In this document: positions 33,440 through 44,200 of the stretch, in pieces
Layout: each line of letters opens with the position of its first letter
Numbering within the stretch: position 1 is the stretch's first letter
Source of the DNA: Diadema setosum
Taxonomy: Eukaryota > Echinodermata > Echinoidea > Diadematoida > Diadematidae
Direction: 5' to 3'
DNA: 64,000 nucleotides
NCBI RefSeq assembly: GCF_964275005.1
Contig: NW_027307662.1
Location: 1-64,000, forward strand
Position numbers and translations under genes: made by a program
The notes under the pieces: model-generated
The model's input: only the letters and a program-made list of their open reading frames with translations
What the model was told of the DNA's origin: nothing
Databases searched by the model: none

Positions 33440-34835
33440 GTGACCGGCGACAACGGTTTCAGGCAAAAATCGGGAATTTTGAAAATTCATTTTTTCACTG
33501 AATCACATTGTCCATTTCCTAAGCTTTCCATTGATATAAAATACTTGTATTCTTCTACACCATAAGTGGGCATAGAAAGAGAAATAAAATACACTTTTTA
33601 AGTTGTTAGCCTGACAAAATTGCGAGAAAACAGGCTTTGAAGATTCACCTCTTTCTCAAAGACAATGTCCGAGCAGCGATGCGAGGGGAGAATCACCCAT
33701 CCGTACGATGGTGCCAATTGATGTTAAGCTCCGCCTCTAGCAACCACATCGCCTTCTGATTGGCTCACTGAGAGAGTCAAATTTCCCGGACACATTCCTC
33801 GGAGCTCAGCGTATGGAGCCGAAAAACAATGCGTTTCACTCGGATTTGTTTTCCAGTACGTCTTTCAAGATGGCGAATACGATGATTACAAGTATGGTGT
33901 ACATCATTAACATGCACATGTGTATGGTGCACGCATTACGCAATGGCATCCACACGCCATGACCGTGTGCATGTAACACATTTACTAATCGCGTTTTCAC
34001 TGGGGTCGATTTGTCTTTATCATTGGCGACCCTTTTGAAAATTGCTAGTGCCGGCAAGGGTCACGCTTCCTGTTTGTTTTGCTTTGAGACATGCATATGT
34101 TGCTTTGTTCGGTGCATGGTGCTAAATTAATGAAAATAAACAAACACGACTCGTTAGTTTTGTACGAACTTGACGTGTAATATTTGAATATAATTTGTCA
34201 CATGTGACCGCTCCTTTCCTCTCATCTACCTTCCATTGAGTCAGTCTGCTGTCATAATTTTTACTACATGTACAAGTAGGCAAATTTGAGAATATTTAGT
34301 TTTCTTTTCACACGATTATGTTATGCAACATGATTTTGGTTTCACTTCCGTTGTCGAACATTGCAGTAGAATAGTTTGGATAGAAAGCCAAACGAAGAGC
34401 ACGCACTACAGAGCGAGCGTATATAAACCACTGTACCAAGAACAATGGCGCATGTAATCGTGCACGCGTGAACAAAGCATTCCCCAAACGCTGCAACTGG
34501 TGTCTCCGAAAGCCGAATTATGTAAATGTGTGCGATGCACCAGCCAATCGCGTGCGAGACCCTGCGCCGTAGCAACGCTGGGGATATTGGCGCGGCGTTC
34601 GAACGAAGCTCGAAACTGACGAGTGCGATCCAACATAGGGTACTTAAAATTCCATTTTCGATAGGAAAAACTTAGTCTTATGCAATGAAATTTGGTGCAG
34701 ATGTAGAAAACATATCAAAGATTCGATTTCTGCAAAAAACCTAAATCGACAAAAATAATGGTCAAAATCTTTGTACCCCGTCTAGGAGGGAATTTGCTCT
34801 TGCGACTTTTGCCTGAAACCGTTGTCGCGGGTCAC
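33440..34835. mobile_element. 1.4-kb TIR element in the minisatellite
   Basis: Ends GTGACCGGCGACAACGGTTT and AAACCGTTGTCGCGGGTCAC are inverted copies, extending to about 29 bp. AAAT flanks both sides and, used once, restores a normal minisatellite unit (GTATAAATGTCAGATGTTTG). No transposase frame is seen, so it is non-autonomous. Superfamily not assigned; 4-bp duplication is the only guide. Confidence 0.75.
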
Positions 34836-34899
34836 AAATGTCAGATGTTTGCTTTTATGTGTTGAAATGAATAAGGGTAATATTCGACTCCGTATGATA

Positions 34900-35718
34900 C
34901 AGTACTCTCCGCGTAATCGGGTATCGCTTAAACGGGTACTCCGTTTAATTGGGTAGAAATGTAAAAATCAGTTCGAATGCACATTAAAATTACCTGATAA
35001 TCGGGTTGCCTCTCCGCATAAATGGGTAAATAATTTCTTGTAGTCTAATTTCTACCCACATTTTATCGCAGATATAACACTTTAAGAAATCATGAATGTC
35101 AAATTTTCCTCGGCTAATCGCATTCTCTGCTTAATTTGCCAACAAGACCGATCATTTGGGGAGTGATTTAGCATGAAAACACAGGTACCAGTACCGACTT
35201 GCGAACATGTGTAGCTGGCACTCACAGATGAATAGACAGACAGGAGTTGAACACACTTGCGCTCCTCCCTTGCTCTGCAACAACATTCACAATACGAGAA
35301 GTTTGCAACAAAAATCAGGCCATGTACCACCTCCATAATTTTGCTTTTCCCCAGTCACTTCTCGAAAAGTAACCCGACGTTCTACGTGACTAGTGCACGC
35401 AAATAGACGTGTTCATTTCGGAAAACGCCTGCCTATTAGCGAGGAGTCTATAGTCAAACGACAAAGTTTTCTGAAGACATATTTGTCCATAAAAAGAGTG
35501 TAAATTATTGCTCGTGACTGAGCAAGTGTAAGGTATGTATAATGTGCCGTGCAAGCACGCGTGTTAAGCATACAGTGAAGGTGCAGTGTACAATGCATGT
35601 ACATATACTTTGTGTGTGTCAATTATGAATGAGACGTGTTCTTCTGTTAATCGGGTACTCCGCTTAATCGGGTGAGAAACGCTCTGCCCGAGCATACCCG
35701 ATTATGCGGAGAGTACTG
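34900..35718. mobile_element. Tigger/pogo-like non-autonomous element (TA target)
   Basis: Ends CAGTACTCTCCGCGTAATCG and CGATTATGCGGAGAGTACTG are inverted copies between TA dinucleotides (34898-34899 and 35719-35720). CAGTA plus a CTCCGC-like start and TA target fit the Tigger/pogo branch of Tc1/mariner. Internal copies of AATCGGGTACTCCG near both ends form subterminal repeats. No transposase is encoded in the 819 bp. Confidence 0.8.
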
Positions 35719-35938
35719 TACTAAAATAAATGCCGAATGTTTGCTTATACTTTTGGATATGAATAACCTTAAGATTCAGCTCCGTACGGTGCTAAAACTA
35801 ATGTCAGATATTTGATTTTGCGTTCGGAAATGAATAAGGATAACATTCGGCTTCGGAAGATGCTGAAATAAATGTCGGATATTTGCTTTGATGTTTGGAA
35901 ATGAATAACAATAATATTCAACTCCGTACGATGATTAA

Positions 35939-36736
35939 CCCTATTTTAATTGGGGGGGGGGGGAGGAGTCAACTTTGACCCCCCTCGACATTTCGCGCCA
36001 CGATTCGGCAACGCGCAAAGATTTTGCCGCGTCGTTTCATGACTTTTTTCATTGAATCTCATCTCCCGCATATTTTGAGACCAAATTTGCGACGTCCGGG
36101 TACACCGTTCTGAAGTTACGCAATGTTTTGCATGCATGTCAACCCGAAAACAGCTAAAACTCATGATTTCGTGTGCAAATCCAATGCAAATTGTGTGTTT
36201 GGTTTTTTTTTTTTTTTTTTGGTTTAATTGATATAAATTAGATTATTTCAACTTTTGAACATTGAAATTAATCAATTCTAATGTAGATAAGCTTGAAAAA
36301 GTGCCTGCAACAGATTTTGGCAAAAAAAAAAATAGAAAACAAAAGGTCGAAAAAACAAAAAATACATAAGAAACGAACAAAACAATAAAAAACAAAAGAA
36401 ACTGATTTTGATTGCGCTATTTTTAACAAGAAAATTGTTTGATGTGTCCCTTGAGGAACTCTGACACAAAAAAGCAATCCTTCATTCTTTTTGATGGAGT
36501 TATAGGTGATATGATTTCATGCAGAAATTTGCATAATTAATTTATCAAAAAATATAAAATCAACATATTGTTCTATTGTATGACCATGTAATCTTGTAGT
36601 TGACATCCAGCTCTATGTTCAGGCAAAATTTTGCGGCGATCGCGCGATCGGCGTCCGAGATCTGACGGGGGGGGGGGGGGGTGTCAAATTAACCCCCAGC
36701 AAAAACTTGGTCTCAAATAGCCCAATTAAGATAGGG
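35939..36736. mobile_element. piggyBac-like MITE 1 (TTAA target)
   Basis: TTAA at 35935-35938 and 36737-36740 flank an element starting CCCTATTTTAATTGGGG and ending CCCAATTAAGATAGGG. CCC ends with a TTAA duplication are the hallmark of piggyBac. Long G runs lie close to each end (about 35952-35963 and 36667-36682). A relative lies at 58601-59347 with shared words such as GATCGCGCGATCGGCG against GATTGCGCGATCGATG. Confidence 0.8.
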
Positions 36737-37827
36737 TTAAATAAATGTCGGATGTTTGCTTTTACTTTCGAATGTAAATAGCAATAACATTCGGCTCCGG
36801 AAGATGCCAAAATAAATGTCAAACGCTTGCTTTTACGTTTGGAAGTGAATAGCAGTAATATTCTGATCCATGATGCTAAAATAAGTGTCGAACATTCCCT
36901 ATTATATTTCGAAATGAATAACAGTAACATTCAGCTGCGTTTGATGGTAAAGTAAATGTCTGATATATGCCTTGATGTTCAAAAATTTAAAACAGTAACA
37001 TTCGGCTCCGTACGATGCTAAGATAATTGATTTTTTTCACTTTCGGAAGTGGACAGCAGTAATATTGCCTCCGTACGATGATAAAATAAATGTCGGATGT
37101 TTGGTTTTAAATTTGGAAATGAATAACGGTAATATTCTGCTCCGTACGATGCTAGAATAAATAACAGGCACTGCTTTTACATTTGGAAATGATTAAGGGT
37201 ATGAATCAGCTCAGTTAGATGCTAAAATAAATAGCGGATGTTTGCTTTCACGTTGCGAAATGAATAAGGATAATATTCAGCTCCGTAAAATGCTAAAATG
37301 AATGCCGGTTGTTTGCTTTTATATTTGAAAATGACTAACGGTAACATTCGGCTCCGTATAAGGTGTTAAAATACTAGTAAATGTTGGATGAGTGCGTTTA
37401 CTATCAGAAATGAATAACGGTAACTTTCGGCTCTTTACAATTCTAAAAACAAATGTCGGATGTTTACAAATGTCTGCAAATGCTCCCATTTTCTCATTTC
37501 AAACGTAAGTTTTGACCACCTGAATAGGCATCAACTTTTATAAAAATCTATAAGCCTATTTGCTAAATCTTAGAACTCAGAATAACGGTTAAGATGATTG
37601 AATTTTCTATTCATTTATTTTAAACATGGGTACCTTTATCACTTCAATAATACTTAATTTTAAATTATTTTTCTATCTTAAGTAGGACCGATTTAGTTTT
37701 TCTTATGTGTTTCTTGATTTTTTTTTCTCGGGGAGACAGATTTTACTTTCGGGCCACCAAAAAATGAAAATCAATGAAAGTTAGTTTACGACACGGCATA
37801 ATGTGGCTTCTTCTTTTATTTTTGCAG

Positions 37828-38006
37828 CGACAATTTATCATATTGGTAGGGTACCTATTCAGGAATTATGTCCTTTAGACAGCTTCCTTATGTGCTTGAG
37901 TCTACTTGAATGTGTAAAAATGAGTGATTGTTGGCTTTTGTTCCACATGGATGGAAAGAATGTCCCTCCCACAACCTATAATCTTTCTCTCTCTCTTTCT
38001 CAATAA
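37828..38006 (+). other. Exon-like 3' end with poly-A signal near the right end of the 12.9-kb transposon
   Basis: A pyrimidine tract and acceptor (TTCTTTTATTTTTGCAG, ending 37827) precede an open frame with ATIYHIGRVPIQELCPLDSF and LLFHMDGKNVPP, closing at a stop inside CTCAATAAAAAG, so the AATAAA poly-A signal (38002-38007) overlaps the stop. It lies about 155 bp from the right end, where the last exon of a transposase would sit. The protein family is not recognised, so this is a guess from position and splice-like signals. Confidence 0.35.
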
Positions 38007-38170
38007 AAAGTCAAGCAACATAGTGCTGTGCGCCTTTGGGAAGCCTGCGTGTACACGCTTACCCCCAAGCGCACACGCTAAAACCATAAGCGCACTGTAC
38101 GCTGGGTAACGACATGGCGTTCAATTTATGAGTTGGCCAGACTCTCTTAATATACGGCACTGGTACCGTC

Positions 38171-38236
38171 TGCTGTGGACCGCCATGTTCGTATCCAAGC
38201 CCGTGCGCATGCGCGCAACACATACATGGTATGACA
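38171..38236 (-). repeat. 5' LTR of the gypsy-type element, outer part (66 bp)
   Basis: Text TGCTGTGGACCGCCATGTTC to CATGGTATGACA continues the LTR interrupted at 25222, followed by the target duplication CTGAG. The two LTR differences lie here, in GCATGCGCGCAACAC against GCATGCGCACGACAC. Confidence 0.93.
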
Positions 38237-38241
38237 CTGAG

Positions 38242-39823
38242 TCTGATGTGAAGAATGATCACCATGTTTTGCATTACAATATTTAAACATAGCAAACTAC
38301 ATGATACAGTATACACTATATGCAGTTTTCTTTGCCAAAGTGTCTTCTGTAGTTTGAGAAAGTTTGTCACTGCTTCGTGGAGACAGTTTTCATGCCTAGT
38401 TTGTTGGAGCCATTCTATTTTTATTTTTAAGACCCAATCTTTTCATTCATTTAAAGTCTCCTATTGTTGACAAGATATGGCTGCTGTAATTTGCATTAGA
38501 TGTCTGATTCAGGTTGCCATGGCTCTTTTATCCAGCCAGTGGAATATATTCCCCTTTTCTCTAGGTGACTTAAAGTAATTGTCACATCTGACCACTTAGG
38601 AGGCTTGTGCCAGAGATGCAGCGGGATGCTTTCTGCTGAAGGCAGCTGCCACCATCAGCCAATTGCCTTTATGGGCCTGCACTTGCAGGCCCAATGGTAT
38701 CCTCGTTTCCACCATCATTATGGCCATTATTGGATAGATCACCACTGCTTCTCTGAGAAGTGAACCTTTTTGCGACAAGATAGTCACTTTTTGAAGGTGA
38801 TATATCGAAGGGATGATTAAGTTATGTGGTGCAGCTATATTCCACAGATAACAGGCAGGTACAAACCCTCAGAACAATCTTCAACTTCCCTTTGATTGTG
38901 ATGAAAGTTATAAGAAGAGTTCAAAGAATTGCAGCGAGACAAAATTCCTCAGCAGTGGAGATAGAGCACAAGATTTCATTTTTCACATAGCCGCAGCCTT
39001 GTCGCTTTAGGCTTGCTCCACTCAACTGGATCTTTCCCTTGACTTGTAGTGCTGAAATTCCACACTACATTGTAGGTCAATGTTGTGTTTCTCCATTCAG
39101 CATAGGTAGGGCACTGATAACAAATCTATTCTGAATTGGCTTGCAGGACCATATAACCATATTTTGACCAATGCACTTCACTGCTGACCACTTAAAGAAG
39201 TTTATCCCCAAAATCTACAGTGTACAACATAATACTGTTTTGCCATGGTCTGTTAACGTAGGCCTCATCATTGATGATGACTTGTAATAATTTTCTCCTG
39301 GGGTCACATGATTGATGTATATGTAGAGAGCTATTTGCACCTGATTCCAAATGGCAGATTGAACTTCATCTTAACTGGAGCATGAATGATTCTCAGCGAA
39401 GCCAATTTGGAGTACAGCAAAATCTGAGGGAAGATTTGAAACCATTTTCTTGTCATCTTCATACAATGTAACTTGCTGATTGTTGCCACTTTATGAAGCA
39501 ATGTTTTAAGAACTTCACAGAAGTGGAGCTGACATACAGTACAAGTAGATGTAATTTTCATGAAGAGTTCCTGATGCATTTTACTTTTTTGTTGATGAGG
39601 AGGCCACCCACCTCCTACCAGTTTTTCTACTGACCAACCAGATGGAAGCTGACAATCCAGTTAGCTATTCATTAATTATTATAACACTACTTATTTACCA
39701 ATTAACATAAAAAAATTACTTTTACTGGGAAAATTAAACATATTACATGATTTAGTTTCAAGGCAGAATTTATTTTTAAAAATCTCAATCATTCTGGTCT
39801 TTAATTTTCTCAAACTTGTAAAC
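38242..39823. other. Non-coding stretch, nothing recognised
   Basis: Likely host DNA right of the gypsy insertion. Sequence at 38590-38800 and 38990-39100 has coding-like base use but no open frame of note and no match I can name. It may be a very old element remnant. Confidence 0.4.
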
Positions 39824-40038
39824 TGTGACTCGCGTGACAACCCTAAGAAATCCTTGCTTGACTCGCGTGACACAAATGTTCTGGTGTTTTTTACAATGAA
39901 GGGGTTTACAAATGGAAACCTTATTTTCTGGTATGACTGAGGACTCTTAGATCCTCATTATTTATCAGCTAGAATTCATATAGTCTACTACTTTTTAAGC
40001 AATCTAAAATTTAGACTTATTTTTGTGACTCGCGTGAC
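39824..40038. repeat. Cluster 2 of the 15-bp motif TGTGACTCGCGTGAC
   Basis: Exact copies lie at 39824-39838 and 40024-40038, and one with a single change (CTTGACTCGCGTGAC) at 39857-39871. The surrounding text is AT-rich and differs from that of cluster 1. Confidence 0.9.
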
Positions 40039-41211
40039 ACATTTCGAGGGTGTTTTCAATCGAAAATATTGCCAAACCCATTACAAATAAATGAAAAAAA
40101 AAAACAACTTGATATGGTAAAATGGGTATAAAATAAGACGTAACGTGAAAAAAGTATGAATCTATAAATAATAGAAAATGCCTTAAATAGTGAAATCAAA
40201 AAAAGTACCAAAGAGGCATCATTTTTGTAGTAAATGTGATCTTTGTTCTGGGAGGTGTAACTTGGCTGTTAGGAAGTGAAAAGCAGTAAAAAAAATTAGA
40301 TTTACACCCTTTGATCATATACCTACCCAAATATGAATACTCTTTCTTAATTGCTTGAACTTGAAATTTTAAGGTCCTGGTGTCTAGTTACATGGAATGG
40401 CTGATATACTATGAACCACAGTACGAATTTTCTATGGACTCTCCCCCTTATTCATTGTACTATAATTGCCTGCGTTTGGTACTACACAATTTCAATTGTA
40501 CGCGATGCGATGCGCAAGTTACGTCTGAGATGAAATTGAACGAAATTTACTAATCTAATAACAATATTTATAAAAGTTTATTTGTATAACATTACCATTA
40601 ATAATAAACTTTACCAACTTTGCAGATGGTATTAAAAAACAAAAAATAATGAATGAACCAGCATGCCAGTTCTTTCAACAATACAAAGCACGTATTTTCG
40701 GTGTTAGGACCATTCTCATTCGCGAAGTTAGGTCCTCCCATTCACTCTATAATTTTTTTTTAACATCGCAAAGTTCACCATGGAACATTTGCAAAAAAAT
40801 TAGGTTACATCTTGTACTTATTTACGCGATGGATTGTAATTTGCGCGCGCGCCGCTGATGAGAATTGGTACAATGTTATTATCATATTCTTTATTCGCTT
40901 CTTACAAAGCACATATAGTATATACAGTAAAATATTCCTAAAAACATGCAGATACAATGTATAGACATGGATACAGAAATGAAATATAAAAAAAAAAAAT
41001 TAAACAGACACACACATAAGTCTAAAAATGCCCTCAGGGAGATCCAACAGACATCCACATATTTTCTGTTATTAATACATTCGCCCATCAACCCTCCCTC
41101 ACCCGTGCCCACTCTGACTGTTCGGGGAAGAGAGTGGAGCACAGCACCCATCCATATCCCGGCTAAAAAACTACGCACCCAATCCAGCACAATATACCTC
41201 ACTCTCTGACT
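40039..41211. other. Non-coding stretch
   Basis: No gene is seen. Text at 40870-41200, with TTATTCGCTTCTTACAAAGC and GGAGATCCAACAGACATCC, may be the 3' end of a minus-strand LINE, but this is not firm. Confidence 0.35.
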
Positions 41212-41213
41212 TA

Positions 41214-44200
41214 AGGGCTTTTTACACTTGTAAATTTTTGCTTAGCCCCGGACCAACGGTGGGGCTAAGGGGGGGGGGGGGGCTTAGCCCCACCGTTGGT
41301 ACGGGACTATCCTTAGCCCACTTTCTGTTTACACTCGTTTTTGCCAAAGTGGGCTAGCCCCACCGATAGTACGGTACTATCTGGCCCTGCAAAATAGCAG
41401 GGGTTAGCACCGCAATTGCGGTGCCAAGCAAGTGAGTGTAAACAGAACGAAAAAATAATCCTGGGCTAAGCGACGGAAACGAAGTCCGACCCTCGCTGAC
41501 CAATCAGAAACGAGGTAATCAAGTGCTGCTGGTGCGTGCGTGTATCATGGGTGTAAATCTCGGGGGGGATGGGGGGGATATATCCCCCCCTGAAATGGAG
41601 GAGGGGGGGGGGGATGGCCTGTACAATCATCCCCCCCTGAATTTTGAGGGGGAAAAATGGAGGAAGCAGAAATGTGATTGTATCAATTTTGGCATATTGC
41701 ATGACGTTTGTACGCCGGCCTTCAGACAGGTAACAGAGCTGAACAGTATTCTATCTTGTAGGAAAATGTATAATTTTCTCAAGCGCTCGCTCGCTTCGCT
41801 CGCTCGCGAAGAAAGTAACATCGACATACACTGTAAGGTATGGCTCAGGCGTTGACAACGTCAGATAGTATAGGTCTACATGTAAACATGCTATGACGCG
41901 AGTAACTGGGGACCATCTGCAAAATATGTACGAAAACATACAAACAAACAATAACAACAACTTTATCGCCATAATTGAATCCCCTCCATTTCCTGAATCA
42001 TTCCTGAGAAGGTAGTGACTGATGACTCAGTCAGGATACATCTATGGGCATACCAAGGGAAGATCAGGGACGTCGAATCTATGGGGGGCAAAGGGGCATT
42101 TGCCCCGCCCCAAAGGAAGTGTTTAGACAGACAAATCATTTATCCCCCAAGCAATTCCCGAGATGAGGACAAATCTTGAACTTTCTTGATGGAAAATTGT
42201 CCAAATATCGCCAGAACTATGCACCAGATCGTTGTATTGCAATCATGAACATGCAAAAGGTCCGCTATACAGGATAAGGGATAAACTTTGTACACTTTTG
42301 ACATAGACGTATATTCCCTAATTTATCAAAGAGTGTGCAGCAGATCTTTCACTTAACAAAAGCAACCTAATATGTATAGAGGCGTCGATGGGGGGGGGGG
42401 GGAGGATGGTTCTCAAATAAAAGTGGGACAAACAAAAACGAAAAATATAGCTACAAACGGCAGTTTTTGCCAGTGATTGACAGCAGGTGCACCCAGTGCG
42501 CCCCCCTTAATTTCCAAAGCGAAAATGTAGCTACAAACGACAGTTTTTAGGACTGGAAAATGTCAAAATTCTCAAGCTCACTCTCTTCGCTCGCTAGCAT
42601 TTAATCAGTATGCCATTCTCCTGATGTTGCTGCCAGTAATTGCCGGCAGTTGCGCCCGGTGTGCCCCCTTAATTTCCAAAGCGAAAAAATACAGCCACAA
42701 ACGGCAGTCTTTGGACTGTTTATAAAATGTCAAAATTTTCAAGCTCGCTCGCTCCGCTCGCTCGCATTTAACCGCTATGCCATTCTCCTGATGTTGCTGC
42801 CAGTAATTGCCGGCAGTTGCACTCGGTGTGCCCCCTAAATTTCCAAAGCGAAAAAGTATAGCTACAAACGGCAGTTTTTAGACTGCAAAATGTCAAAATT
42901 TTCAAGCTCGCTCGCTCCGCTCGCTCGCATTTAATCGCTATGCCATTCTCCTGATGTTGCTGCCAGTGATTGTGAGCAGGTGCGCCCCCCTTAATTTCCA
43001 AAGCGAAAAATATAGCTACAAACGGCAGTTTGGGGACTGTAAAATGTCAAATTTTTGAAGCTCGCTCGCTTCGCTCGCTCGCATCTAATTATTATTCCAT
43101 TCTCCTGATGTTGCTGCCAGTAATTGCCAGCAGTTTTCGCCCGGTGCGCCCCCTTAATTTCCAAAGCGGAAAATATAGCTACAAACGGCAGTTTGGGGAC
43201 TGTCAAATGTCAAAATTTTGAAGCTCGCTCGCTTCGCTCGCTCGTATCTAATCATTATGCCATTCTCCTGATGTTGCTGCCAGTAATTGCCAACAGTTTT
43301 TGCCCGGTGCGCCCCCTTAATTTCCAAAGCGAAAAAATACAGCCACAAACGACAGTTTTAGGGATTGGAAAATGTCAAAATTTTCAAGCTCACTCGCTTC
43401 GCTCGCTCGCATTTAATCATTATGCCATTCTCCTGATGTTGCTGCCAGTAATTGCCAGCAGTTTTCGCCCGGTGCGCCCCCCCCCCCCCCGCTTAATTTC
43501 CAAAGCGAAAAAATACTAGTACAGCCACAAAGGACATGTGGGACTGTAAAATATCAAAATTTTCAAGCTCACTCGCTTCGCCATTCTGATGTTGCTGCCC
43601 GATTGCCGGCAGTTGCGCCCGGTGTGCCCCCATAATTTCCAAAGCGAAAAAATACAGCCACAAACGGCAGTCTTTGGACTGTAAAATGTCAAAATTTTCA
43701 AGCTCGCTCGCCCCGCTCGCTCGCATTTAACTGCTATGCCATTCTCCTGATGTTGCTGCCAGTAATTGCCAGCAGTTGCGCCTGATGCAGCCCCCCTTAA
43801 TTTCCAAAGCGAAAAAGTATAGCTACAAACGGCAGTTTTTAGACTGTAAAATGTTAAAATTTTCATGCTCGCTCGCTCCGCTCGCTCGCATTCAATCGCT
43901 ATGCCATTCTCCTGATGTTGCTGCCAGTGATTGACAGCAGTTGCGCCTGGTGTGCCCCCCTTAATTTCCAAAGCGAAGAATATAGCTACAAACGGCAGTT
44001 TTTGGACCGAAAAATGTCAAAATTTTCAACGCAAAGAGATTTCACCGTAGGAGGGGGAAACCCCCCTACCATACCCTCCCCCCTCGCTTGATTCGTTCCC
44101 TCACATAACCGCTCCTCCTAAGATCAAATCCTGTCTACGCCGATGATAGGCCCCATTATTTAGTAGGCCTTCACAGTGATGTCGTACAGCAAGAGCTGAA

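Larger units (their letters stand above)
33350..37470. repeat. ~70-bp minisatellite interrupted by three DNA elements
   Basis: The unit has the landmarks GCTCCGTACGATGCTAAAAT, AAATGTCGGATGTTTGCTTT and GGAAATGAATAACAGTAA. In the clean right part, unit starts lie near 37009, 37070, 37141, 37213, 37280, 37351 and 37431. Units differ at several sites each. The array is cut by elements at 33440-34835, 34900-35718 and 35939-36736, and in each case the unit resumes exactly after the insert. GGGCCACCAAAA text flanks the array on both sides (about 33290-33365 and 37755-37767). Confidence 0.85.
25223..38162. mobile_element. 12.9-kb composite DNA transposon with THAP exon (P-superfamily-like)
   Basis: The ends CAGTGCCGTATATTAAGAGA and TCTCTTAATATACGGCACTG are inverted copies; the terminal repeats match at 32 of 33 positions. 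The 8-bp sequence GTACCGTC, present once in the intact LTR, flanks the element at 25215-25222 and 38163-38170: a perfect target duplication. An 8-bp duplication plus a THAP exon near one end fits the P superfamily; hAT elements also make 8 bp but use BED-type domains. The element has lost any complete transposase. It keeps a damaged THAP exon at the left and an exon-like end with a poly-A signal at the right. Between these are a 0.45-kb repeat, a 6.9-kb TIR element and a ~70-bp minisatellite with three more elements. It must be mobilised in trans, if at all. Confidence 0.85.
18170..38236 (-). mobile_element. Ty3/gypsy-type LTR retroelement, near whole, split by a later transposon
   Basis: Bounded by 162-bp LTRs and a 5-bp target duplication CTGAG (18165-18169 and 38237-38241). 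On the minus strand the parts follow the usual order: primer site next to the 5' LTR, a long leader (about 23.2-25.1 kb), gag with two CCHC zinc knuckles (about 22.5 kb), aspartic protease with DTGA (about 22.1 kb), reverse transcriptase with LDARSGYWS and ADD (21.0-21.7 kb), RNase H (20.5-20.9 kb), integrase with a DNGPQF block (about 19.2-20.2 kb), and a purine tract beside the 3' LTR (18332-18345). Arrangement and motifs fit animal Ty3/gypsy elements; a Mag/SURL-like lineage is a guess. It looks almost whole, with about one break in the coding part, besides the 12.9-kb insertion in its 5' LTR. Two differences between LTRs suggest a young copy. No envelope gene is seen. Confidence 0.9.

Noticed and set aside
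13497-40038. A CRISPR-like array from the spaced 15-mers
   Set aside because: Spacing is irregular (22 to 188 bp), copies are few, there are no cas genes, and the DNA is eukaryotic.
41550-41660. Possible G-rich CpG-island promoter
   Set aside because: The G and C runs are MITE-like inverted text (ATCCCCCC / GGGGGGAT), with no transcription start or exon nearby.
43124-43971. 131- and 151-residue frames on both strands as repeat proteins
   Set aside because: Both follow from the 163-bp satellite; opposite strands are equally open and unit lengths drift out of frame.
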